Assembly: GCF_026183675.1 (NCBI RefSeq)
Contig: NZ_JAPIVK010000008.1
Span: 1-64,000 of the forward strand
Length of the DNA: 64,000 nt
Reading direction: 5' to 3'
Origin: Microbulbifer halophilus
GTDB taxonomy: Bacteria > Pseudomonadota > Gammaproteobacteria > Pseudomonadales > Cellvibrionaceae
Below are positions 9,112 to 17,545 of the stretch, piece after piece (the first letter of the stretch is position 1; the number at the start of each line of letters is the position of its first letter). Under the pieces are notes generated by a model, which was given only the letters and a program-made list of their open reading frames with translations, had not been told where the DNA came from and did not search any database. Position numbers and translations under genes: made by a program.

Positions 9112-12100
9112 CCGTGAGGTTGAATCATCCGGTATTACTTTCGCGGGCCTGTCCAATGTGAACGCGGAAAGTCTGACAGGTAGTGGCGATGGCAGTAGCC
9201 TTCTGCTTCGGGCCGATGGAGATCTTCGTTCCAGTGACATCATCTTTGCAAACCTGGAAACGGTAGAGGCGGTTGGCGCCGAAGATTCACTGGATGCCAG
9301 TGAATATACACAAGGTCTGTCAGTGGAAGATGGAGACAATCATCTGAGTTCCGCTGATATCAACTTTACCGGTATCGATTCCGCTGTTGTCGCCACTCTG
9401 GAAAGTGATCGTTCTACGGGGATTTATGAAATAACAGGTGAAAACAGTCTCGAATTCGCGGAAATCAGTTTTAGTGGCCTGGAAAAACTGAACGGGAACG
9501 GCGGGGAAGTGGCGTTGGTAACACTGGCAGGCGATATAGCCCTGGATTGGGATTACGACAACGGATATTTCTATTCCGCCAATGGAATTACCGTGACTGG
9601 CATTGATGCCCTGGAAGTCGACTCCAGTATTGCGGATGCGGTTCTTCTCGGACGGTCTGGCAACGATGACACCTTCGAGACGAGCAGTAATTCCAAAGAG
9701 GTGGACATTGGTGATATTTCCTTCGGGAATATTGCCGAAGTGGATGGCAATGGTGGCGAGAATCACTTGAGTGCGAATGGGGATATTACCCTGACAGGAA
9801 CTGACAGGGAAGCTGAAAGCAGCGAGATTCTGTTCAAGAATATAAAGAGTGCCGACGGTGATGGGATAACCGCTTCCGATAAAGACGACACTTTTATCGT
9901 GACGAACTGGAAGCGTCTGGAAGCCAATGGTATAGAGTTCGATAGTGAAGTGAGCCATGTCGATGGCCTTGATAATGAGGATGACGGAGATAGCGTTAAA
10001 GGTCGTGAGGGCCGGGACTGGTATCTGTCTGAGGAGGGGGGCAGTGCGTGGAATTCGGGCATTACATTCGAAAACGTAGAGAATTTTGCCAGCAGCGGCG
10101 AAGATATTGAGCTTGTAGGAACGGGATCTCGGGAAGAGTTTCAGCTTGCAAGCGACGGTCGGATATCGATTCAGGGCATGAGCTTTGAGGGGCTCAGTAG
10201 GGTGAGGGGGGAAGGCGAATCGGATATGCTGGATGCCCTCGATTACGATGGACAGATATCCCTGACATTCTATGACAATGAGCTATTCGGCAGCGGTATC
10301 ACTTTCGAAGGTATTGATAGCGCAAAGCTTGTGGAGTTGACAGGGAGAAGTTACGACACTGACTTCGACTTTGTCGATATGGATGGCAGTATTGTACTCA
10401 GGTCAAATAATATAGATTTTCTGGATGTCAGCTCTGTTACAGGCGATAGCAATAATGATTTTGTCAGTGTCCTGGGGGATGTTGAGCTTACTGGTAACGA
10501 GGGTGGGTTCACCGCGCATGGTGTTACCTTCTCTCGGATAGATAGGGTTGATATCGATGGACTCCTGGTTGGCTCTTCGTCCAATGATGAGTTTATATTG
10601 GATGGCCATGATAACAACTACACCCTTAAGGCAAATGGTATTGATTTTGGAATGTATAGCGGGGAAGTGGATTCGGGTGGCGAGAGTGGCGATAGCTTGG
10701 ATGCAACTGACTATACTGATGGCTTGGAGCTGACAGGCGGATTGCGTGAGGTCAAGGCGAGAAATTCCGAGCTATGGTTCTCCAATATTGAAAATTCTTC
10801 TGTTTCTCATTTGTTTGGTACCGTAGGGAACGATGAATTTAAATTCACAGCTGATGGCTGGCTAATTGCAAATGAAATCAGCTTCGACAGTCTAAGTCAG
10901 ATTGATGGGGGAGACGGCCGAGATTTGGTAGATAATTCATCGGCGGGAGAAGGTATAACTTTCAAAAATATTGAAGTGTTTGCCAATGGGTATGCAGATC
11001 TGAGTGATTTTACTGAAGGGAAGCTAAGCTTTGAAACAGCTTCAGACCTTATTTTCGAATATATCGATGAGGATGGCATATCTCGGGATATCACTTACGA
11101 AGATGTTGATTTAATCGATGTCGGTGACTCCGAAATGATATCGGTCACCGGATTCTCCGGTGCTGACTGGATTATAAAAGACTATAAAGTAGCGGAAAAT
11201 AACGGCGTAACTTTTGAAAATGTTATTACCTTGATTGCTAATAATGCGGGTATACGGGGAACGGCTGGTGTAGATACGTTTACGCTGCTGGCCAGTGGCG
11301 CACTCTCTATCAACGATATGAATATCACCGGAATGGCCTCCGTAAGCGGTGGTGGTGAAGATGGCAGCGATATTTTGTATGCCACCGATAGGACGGCAAT
11401 CCTGGATTTCGTCGGGGAGTCCACAGAGCTGACAGTTGAAGACCTGGTGTTCGATGGATTTACCGATATTCATGTCCTGGACTTGGAGAGCAATCTTTCC
11501 GGCCAGACCTACACCCTCTCTGGAGAAGATAGCCTGGAGGTGTCAGGTCTCAACTTCAATGACCTGCAAACATTCTCCGCCGACGGCGGGACCCTGGCAT
11601 TCGATGGTGTCTCCGCAGATATCCTGCTGAATGAGTCATCCGATCAGTCAATAGCGGGCTTCAGTGTAAACAGTATTGGCCAGGTCTCGGGCATCGAGAT
11701 CATTGATGCGAGCAGCATAGAAGACGCCCAGCTTACCGGCAGTTCCGACAGCAACCGTTTTGATGTGGCACTGGTTACTGATGGATCCGGCGATATTACC
11801 GGCAGTACCGTAAGCATCGATAATTTCGAGTTTGCGGGCATATCCGATCTTGATGCCAGCGATGGCGGTATCTCGGTGGTCGATGATGCGACCATCGGGC
11901 TGTCCGGCGGTTCGGGTAATGCTCACTATGCCGATGCTAAAATCCGGTTTACCAATCTCGGTTCCGTGTCGGGCGGACTGGTCGAGGGCTCCGCTGATGA
12001 CGACACCTTTATCGTCAGCGGTGCCGGGGCGGTGTTGGCCAATGATATCCAGTTCTCAGGTCTGGACTCCGTTGATACCGGTGGCGGTGGCGACAAGGTG

Positions 12101-14800
12101 ACCGGTTATTCCGGCAAGAATTGGCTGTTGAACGGCAATGAGGGTGAGGCCGAAAACCATGGCATCACCTTTACCAATATCAGTGAACTGGTAGCCGTTG
12201 ATGCCGGACTGATTGCCACGAACGCCGAAAGGGATTTCGAGCTTAATGACAACGGCTCGGTGAACATTGATTCCGCCAAACTGGTTGCCAGCGGGCTTGC
12301 CAGCCTGGACGCCGGCGGTGGCAGCAATACCCTTACTGTTATCGATACCGCCACCATACTCGACACCCGCTCGGTAGAGGCCGGCGGCATTCGCTTCAGT
12401 AATATCGATACGGTTCTGGATACCGGTACCCTGGTCGGCACTACGGGGGCCGACGACTTCACGGTCGATGATGAAGATGGTGAAAGGCAGCTGGAGAGCT
12501 ACGGGATGGCTTTCCGGGATGTCACATCCGTCGATGCACGCGGAAGTGGTAATCACCTGGAAGGCCTGCTGGATGAGGAATGGGTTCTCAGCGGCGCTGA
12601 CAGGGCACTGGGTTATGGCAATATACAATTCACCGGCCTGGATTCCGCCGCCGGTGGCTCCGGAGTGATCAGGGGCTCTGATGCCGGCGACCAGTACGCC
12701 ATCGGTAGCGCAAACAACCTGACTGCCAACAGTATCGACTTTGCCGCTATTGATGAGGTGCGGGCCGGAGATGGTATCGACACCGTGGATGCCTCCAGCG
12801 GCACCCAGTGGGTGCTGGGAGACGATAGCGGCAAGGCCCGCGCCGGCGAGATCGACTTCGATGGCATAGAGCGGGTCTCCGCAGAAGAAGTGGTGCTAGA
12901 TGCGGCCGTCAACGGCATTGCCGACGAGTTTTTCCTGGGTACCAGCGGTAAACAGCTGCGTGTCCGCGATATCACTTTCGCATCCGTCAACCGCGTGGAT
13001 GCCGGCTCCGCCATGGATGCTACTGTCACCGGTGAGGCCAGCAACTGGCGCATCGATGGCGCCGAGGGGCAGCTTCGGGTCAATGGTGTCGACTTTGCCG
13101 GTATCGGTGCGGTCAATACGAGCGACGCCACCCTCAGGGCTACCGGTGATGACGAAGTCTTCACTCTTGTCGGCGGCGATCGCGCCCTGAACGCAGCGGG
13201 GATAGACTTCGATGGTGTCGCCTCCATCCGGGCCGATGGTGAAAACAGTCAGCTGCGTTCCGGCTCAGACACAACCTATACGCTGGATGCCGCGGGGGAT
13301 ATCAGCACTGCCGCAATGGCGTTCAGCGGCATTGAGCGGGTATCGTCTGCCGGCAAGGATACGATCAATGCGGATGGTGCCGGTTGGTCCTCCGTCGTGA
13401 GTAATGGCGCGCTTAGGGAGGGCGTTGCCCGGGCCTCGGTGAACGGTATTACTGTCCTGTTCGAAAACCTGGCGCAGGTCAACGGCACAGACACCTATAT
13501 CGGTGCAAACCTCGACAGTACCTACGCCTTTGATGACCTGGATACGATGCGTATCGGTGGCGTTACTTACGCCGGTGTGACAGACCTGCAGGCCGGCAGC
13601 GGAACGGACCTGCTGGTGGGGGCGGATATCACTGCCGACTGGCGTGTGGATGCTGGCGGTAGCCGCATCAGCAGTAATGGCGGAAGCCTCAGCTTCAGCA
13701 GCGTCGAGTCCATCCAGGCCGGGGGGGGAGTGGATACATTTACCCTGTCCGGTGGCAGTCTCACCAGTATCCATACCGGCGGTGGCAGCGATGTGGTGCG
13801 ATTGGCGGGTACCAATCTTTCCAGCCTGGACCTGGGCAGTGGAGACAACCGGGTTCGGGTGGACAGCGAAAGTGGCGGCAACCTGTCGATTTCGGCCGGC
13901 GATGGTGACAACAGCCTGCAGTACAATGTGGCCGGCAATACCTGGGATATCTCCGCCGATGGCACCCGAGTGGGCAACCTGTCGATAAACGGGTTTCGGC
14001 AGCTGGAAAATGGCGCCGGTGACCTGAGCCTGCAGACCGATCTCGGTTTTGACTTTGTGGCCAGTGGCAGCCGCAACGGTATCCAGTTTACCGGCCGGGA
14101 TCTCTACCTGGCCTATGATGGCAATGAAAACATTACCCTCACCAGTGCCACTACCCGAACCATTGGCGGTGAGCTTCGGGCGGATCACGCGGATCTCTCC
14201 CTGTCCGGCGACCTGGATATCAGCGCCGATGCCGACACCCTTAACGTGGCGACCACTGGCGACGATATCGATGTGGCGGTGCTGGCGCTGGGGGATCTGA
14301 CCATAGAGCAGATAGATGCCGGCCGCGGCGATATCACCCTCACGAGCGACAGCTTTGGTTCGCTCGCCGCCCAGACCTACGGTGTGACACACCTGGTCGG
14401 CCACAATGTGACTGTGGGCTCCGAAGTTGGCCAGTGGAGCATGATCGGCAGCGCCATCAACCCCCTCCGGATCGACGCCTCGGGTTCGGTGGAATTTGTG
14501 TCCCTCAGTTACTTCGAACCGGAGTTTATTGGCGGGATTCCGCAGTTCGCAGCTACCGGTGACCGGTTGCAGTCTGTAGCCAGCGCCCAGGCGGCCCAGG
14601 GGCTCAAGTCCGCGGTCCAGAATGCGGTGGAGGATTTCTCCCAGGTGGACGAGGGTATCTTTGTGGAGGTGGCGCCCTATAGCAGTGGCGTGGACGCGGT
14701 CAACCTGCCGGAAGCGTCCCTGACTGGACCCGATTCGAATGAGGACGAGGAGGAAGAGGATCGCCTTCAAGAACAGCCCGAGCTTTCTGCAGCTCCATAG
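8678..14800 (+). CDS. TpsA-type exoprotein, C-terminal part after the in-frame stop
   Basis: Continuation of the exoprotein in the same frame (5303 and 8678 are both frame 2, and 8483-8677 is open). The formal start at 8678 is a TTG inside a repeat with no ribosome binding site, so independent translation is unlikely. About 2,040 residues. It holds the last two full 70-residue units, then many degenerate rungs with recurring ITFxNI, VDGGDGxD and DDTFIV themes, very rich in Asp, Gly and Ser and almost free of Cys. The C-terminus ends in a Glu/Asp-rich tail (NEDEEEEDRLQEQ) and lacks any autotransporter barrel, as expected for a TPS substrate. Bases about 9,200-11,650 look more AT-rich than both flanks, which suggests a mosaic passenger. 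Confidence 0.8.
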   Translation: MTGESKQVRAANIDFDGLDSVTASELDATAVSDLALTGGANEVNSSEITFAGLSNVDATSLDATSATDLALTGESKQVRAANIDFDGLDSVTASALDATAVSDLTLTGGANEVSSSEITFAGLSTVDATSLDATRVDDLVLTGESREVESSGITFAGLSNVNAESLTGSGDGSSLLLRADGDLRSSDIIFANLETVEAVGAEDSLDASEYTQGLSVEDGDNHLSSADINFTGIDSAVVATLESDRSTGIYEITGENSLEFAEISFSGLEKLNGNGGEVALVTLAGDIALDWDYDNGYFYSANGITVTGIDALEVDSSIADAVLLGRSGNDDTFETSSNSKEVDIGDISFGNIAEVDGNGGENHLSANGDITLTGTDREAESSEILFKNIKSADGDGITASDKDDTFIVTNWKRLEANGIEFDSEVSHVDGLDNEDDGDSVKGREGRDWYLSEEGGSAWNSGITFENVENFASSGEDIELVGTGSREEFQLASDGRISIQGMSFEGLSRVRGEGESDMLDALDYDGQISLTFYDNELFGSGITFEGIDSAKLVELTGRSYDTDFDFVDMDGSIVLRSNNIDFLDVSSVTGDSNNDFVSVLGDVELTGNEGGFTAHGVTFSRIDRVDIDGLLVGSSSNDEFILDGHDNNYTLKANGIDFGMYSGEVDSGGESGDSLDATDYTDGLELTGGLREVKARNSELWFSNIENSSVSHLFGTVGNDEFKFTADGWLIANEISFDSLSQIDGGDGRDLVDNSSAGEGITFKNIEVFANGYADLSDFTEGKLSFETASDLIFEYIDEDGISRDITYEDVDLIDVGDSEMISVTGFSGADWIIKDYKVAENNGVTFENVITLIANNAGIRGTAGVDTFTLLASGALSINDMNITGMASVSGGGEDGSDILYATDRTAILDFVGESTELTVEDLVFDGFTDIHVLDLESNLSGQTYTLSGEDSLEVSGLNFNDLQTFSADGGTLAFDGVSADILLNESSDQSIAGFSVNSIGQVSGIEIIDASSIEDAQLTGSSDSNRFDVALVTDGSGDITGSTVSIDNFEFAGISDLDASDGGISVVDDATIGLSGGSGNAHYADAKIRFTNLGSVSGGLVEGSADDDTFIVSGAGAVLANDIQFSGLDSVDTGGGGDKVTGYSGKNWLLNGNEGEAENHGITFTNISELVAVDAGLIATNAERDFELNDNGSVNIDSAKLVASGLASLDAGGGSNTLTVIDTATILDTRSVEAGGIRFSNIDTVLDTGTLVGTTGADDFTVDDEDGERQLESYGMAFRDVTSVDARGSGNHLEGLLDEEWVLSGADRALGYGNIQFTGLDSAAGGSGVIRGSDAGDQYAIGSANNLTANSIDFAAIDEVRAGDGIDTVDASSGTQWVLGDDSGKARAGEIDFDGIERVSAEEVVLDAAVNGIADEFFLGTSGKQLRVRDITFASVNRVDAGSAMDATVTGEASNWRIDGAEGQLRVNGVDFAGIGAVNTSDATLRATGDDEVFTLVGGDRALNAAGIDFDGVASIRADGENSQLRSGSDTTYTLDAAGDISTAAMAFSGIERVSSAGKDTINADGAGWSSVVSNGALREGVARASVNGITVLFENLAQVNGTDTYIGANLDSTYAFDDLDTMRIGGVTYAGVTDLQAGSGTDLLVGADITADWRVDAGGSRISSNGGSLSFSSVESIQAGGGVDTFTLSGGSLTSIHTGGGSDVVRLAGTNLSSLDLGSGDNRVRVDSESGGNLSISAGDGDNSLQYNVAGNTWDISADGTRVGNLSINGFRQLENGAGDLSLQTDLGFDFVASGSRNGIQFTGRDLYLAYDGNENITLTSATTRTIGGELRADHADLSLSGDLDISADADTLNVATTGDDIDVAVLALGDLTIEQIDAGRGDITLTSDSFGSLAAQTYGVTHLVGHNVTVGSEVGQWSMIGSAINPLRIDASGSVEFVSLSYFEPEFIGGIPQFAATGDRLQSVASAQAAQGLKSAVQNAVEDFSQVDEGIFVEVAPYSSGVDAVNLPEASLTGPDSNEDEEEEDRLQEQPELSAAP

Positions 14801-14844
14801 GGCTTACTCAGGGCTCTTCAACGGCATACATATTTTATGTCAAC

Positions 14845-14878
14845 AAAAAAGCCGGCTCAAAAGAGCCGGCTTTTTTTT
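14845..14878. terminator. Bidirectional Rho-independent terminator
   Basis: An 8-bp GC-rich stem (14851-14858 with 14863-14870) closes an AAAA loop. It has six A before it and eight T after it. It sits between the convergent exoprotein and FG-GAP lipoprotein genes and can serve both. Confidence 0.93.
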
Positions 14879-14889
14879 CGCAATTTATA

Positions 14890-16800
14890 TCAGTATAGAT
14901 ATACGGCGCCACTAAATTCAGATTCGTTGCTGTCTTGAGTGCCATTTATTCCGTTGGCATTGCTGGCTTCATTTTGAGCAGAAACCGCGAGAGTATTACC
15001 TTCGGATGACAGCGCAATATGTGCACCAAATAGATCGAAATAATCTTGATTTGATTCGGTGTTGGATGCCTTCAGGTATGCAGTTTGCCTCCATGTACTG
15101 CTGGAGTAAGTGAAAAGATATGCCGAACCGGCGGAACGGTTAAATGGATCACTCCCCCCCTGGAAGCTGGATGAATTATCGTTCTCATCACCATTTATTC
15201 CCGTAGCATTACTGTCTTCGCCATAGGCTCCTACGGCCAGGATGGAAGCATCGTAAGATAGGGCTAGGTCGGTTCCAAAGGTATCTCCCGCTTCTGAATT
15301 AGAAGGTTTTAGATAGCTAACCTGCTCCCAGCTTGATCCATCAAGTGAAAATAGATAAACGGCACCACTATCTTCAGCCTCATTGTTGTTTTCTTCGCCA
15401 TTGATACCTGTGGACTTACTGTCCTCGCCTAGCGCAGAAACGGCCAGAAATCTTCCGTTTCCTGATAGCGCAATTTTGCTTCCAAAAAAATCATGACCTT
15501 CCGCATTCGATGCTTTAATAAAGTATTTCTCTTCCCAGCTGTCTTCATTTTGGGTAAATATGTAGGCTGCGCCACTTCTCAGGGCGCCAGAGTCATTTCC
15601 TTCGTTATCACTATCTTCATACTGCGCACTGACAGCTAGGGTTTTACCATCGTTGGATAGGGAGACATCAAAGCCGAACTGGTCATGTGATTCGCCGTTA
15701 CTTGCCTTAAAGTAGGATTGCTGCTCCCAGTAATTCCCGCTTCGAACAAATATATAGGCAGCACCACTGTTTGAACCACCATTATTGGTCTCGTCTCCAT
15801 CTATTTCTGTTGCGTCGCTGTCTTCTTCGCTTGCGCCGACTGCCAGAATGTCTCCATTGCCAGATAGTGACAGGCTGATACCAAATTCATCCTCAGGGTC
15901 CTGATTGGCCGCGGTTAGCCGGGTTTCCTCTATCCAGGAGCCGTTTTCTTCTCCGAATATATAGATAGAATTGGTGAAGTCTTCATTTAACGACCTTACT
16001 GCAAGAGTCTTGCCGTCCGCAGAGAGTGATAAATTATCACCAAAAAAGGCACGCTCTGAGGGGATGGTGGCCTTGAGGTAGGTTTGTTGCTTCCAATGTT
16101 GCCCTTGCTTATTGAAGATATAGACCGCGCCACTAGATTCAAGATCATCACTTCCCTCATCCTCTATGTTGTCGCTGTCTTCCCCATCAGCACCAACCGC
16201 GAGCACTGAGCCGTCGGCTGAAATAGCCAGGCTAGTGCCAAATAGGTCTCGTGCTCCCGTATTGGACGCTTTGAAATAACCAATAGCTTCCACAAGATTG
16301 CTGGTCACATTCGACACAGCCACCGGGTCGGACTCCGTACAGCCATAGTCGTTACAGGCCTCCAGGATATAGCTCGCGTTGATCCGGTGCGGGAGGAAGA
16401 CCTCCAGGTCGTGCCCGGTGGTGTCGCCGTCGAAGCTGTCTATTTCGGGAAAGCCCGATTCGCCATCCGCGTTCTCCAGTAGTCGGTACTCGTCCGCCCC
16501 GCTCACTGGCTCCCAGCCGAACTGGAATATCTTGGTAGCCCGTGGCTCCATGGTGAGGGTCGGCTGGTCAGGCGTAGTACCCGTGCCTCCGCTGCTGCTT
16601 CCACTGCTTGAGCTGCTGGAGGAACTGGAACTGCTTGAAGAGCTTCCCCCAGAGCTGCTGCCGGAACTGCCGCCCCCATTGTCGCCACCACCCCCTCCGC
16701 CGCCTCCACAGGCCGCCAGAAATGCGCTCAGTAGTAAAACCGGCAATTTGCCGCCCAGGTCTGCAAGCCGGTGGCCGGCCGCTTTGGTGTTTATGATCAT
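14890..16800 (-). CDS. FG-GAP/integrin-like repeat lipoprotein with poly-serine linker
   Basis: Cell-surface or outer-membrane lipoprotein of 636 residues. Seen: signal peptide with lipobox LAAC near residue 31, then a Gly run and a Ser/Gly linker (about residues 32-75). A fibronectin-III-like segment follows (FQFGWEPVSGADEYRLLE, CNDYGCTES). Seven FG-GAP-like blades of about 60-75 residues come last, each with FGxxLALSxDGxxLAVGAxxEDS and ending SGAAYIF. The ED/DxN-rich loops (for example NATGINGDEND) look calcium-binding. Seven blades fit a closed beta propeller. Such poly-Ser linkers are typical of secreted proteins of Saccharophagus, Cellvibrio and Microbulbifer. The start is supported by AAGGAG five bases upstream. 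Function unknown; adhesion or polymer binding is an inference. Confidence 0.85.
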   Translation of the reverse strand: MIINTKAAGHRLADLGGKLPVLLLSAFLAACGGGGGGGGDNGGGSSGSSSGGSSSSSSSSSSSSSSGSSSGGTGTTPDQPTLTMEPRATKIFQFGWEPVSGADEYRLLENADGESGFPEIDSFDGDTTGHDLEVFLPHRINASYILEACNDYGCTESDPVAVSNVTSNLVEAIGYFKASNTGARDLFGTSLAISADGSVLAVGADGEDSDNIEDEGSDDLESSGAVYIFNKQGQHWKQQTYLKATIPSERAFFGDNLSLSADGKTLAVRSLNEDFTNSIYIFGEENGSWIEETRLTAANQDPEDEFGISLSLSGNGDILAVGASEEDSDATEIDGDETNNGGSNSGAAYIFVRSGNYWEQQSYFKASNGESHDQFGFDVSLSNDGKTLAVSAQYEDSDNEGNDSGALRSGAAYIFTQNEDSWEEKYFIKASNAEGHDFFGSKIALSGNGRFLAVSALGEDSKSTGINGEENNNEAEDSGAVYLFSLDGSSWEQVSYLKPSNSEAGDTFGTDLALSYDASILAVGAYGEDSNATGINGDENDNSSSFQGGSDPFNRSAGSAYLFTYSSSTWRQTAYLKASNTESNQDYFDLFGAHIALSSEGNTLAVSAQNEASNANGINGTQDSNESEFSGAVYLY

Positions 16801-17545
16801 TGCTGCTCCTTATGAACTGACCGTGTAGGGTTCCCTTCGATGGTGTTGTTGCGCCGTTGCCGATCCTGATCGGCAAATTTCAACTGGCATACTGTTCGAT
16901 TTTTATTGGGTAGGGGCCTATCTGCGCTGATATTGCCCTGATGGCAGACCGAGAGGCTCGGGACGGGATTCCGCACAAGTGCTTAATATAATTACCTGTG
17001 CCAAATGGCAGGATACTGGAGGAAAGTCTGGAGAATACTTCGCTTTGTCTGCGCCCACAATCCCTTGAATTTTCCCTGTCACGCTGTCGGTCCTACCTGC
17101 CCGATTCTAGCGAAACTGGTGGTGTTGTATCCACTCCAGGAGGCTGAATCGGAGAACTGAATCGCATTTTTATTTACTGTAGGGAAAGGGGATGGGAGGT
17201 GCCGCGCGCACCCCAGGGTGGAAGGTGTCTCCAATAACCGGTGCATTCGTTGCCGGTCGAAAACCTGCTGATTCGATCACTGGGTTATTTTATGTGGCAC
17301 GGTTCTATTCAAAGCGAATTCCTGGTTTTATTCATGGGAGTTGAAATTTTGTGTTGACGTACAGGATCAATTGCTATTCCCGCATCCTATGTAAATTAAG
17401 AATAAGAAATTTACTGGCCTGAAAAGAAGTGATTTGTATCGAAAAATGTTGCAGATGGAAGTAAATTTCCAGGAAAGTCAGCGATCAGGGGTCTTTCTTC
17501 ATTTTGAAAATATGCGAACATAGCCGGTTCGTCCTGCTACGGAGA
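16801..17545. other. Intergenic region between the FG-GAP lipoprotein and ppc genes
   Basis: About 745 bp between divergent genes with no convincing frame. A short perfect palindrome (7-bp arms, 16859-16874) lies just upstream of the lipoprotein gene. The 17.35-17.5 kb part is AT-rich and likely holds the ppc promoter, but no -35/-10 pair with good spacing stands out. Confidence 0.5.

Noticed and set aside
5569-9339. 1,256-codon open frame on the minus strand opposite the exoprotein
   Set aside because: It mirrors the 210-bp repeats (Ser/Val/Ala-rich low complexity), has no ribosome binding site, and ends at no natural boundary. The plus strand has the signal peptide, TPS domain and transporter partner.
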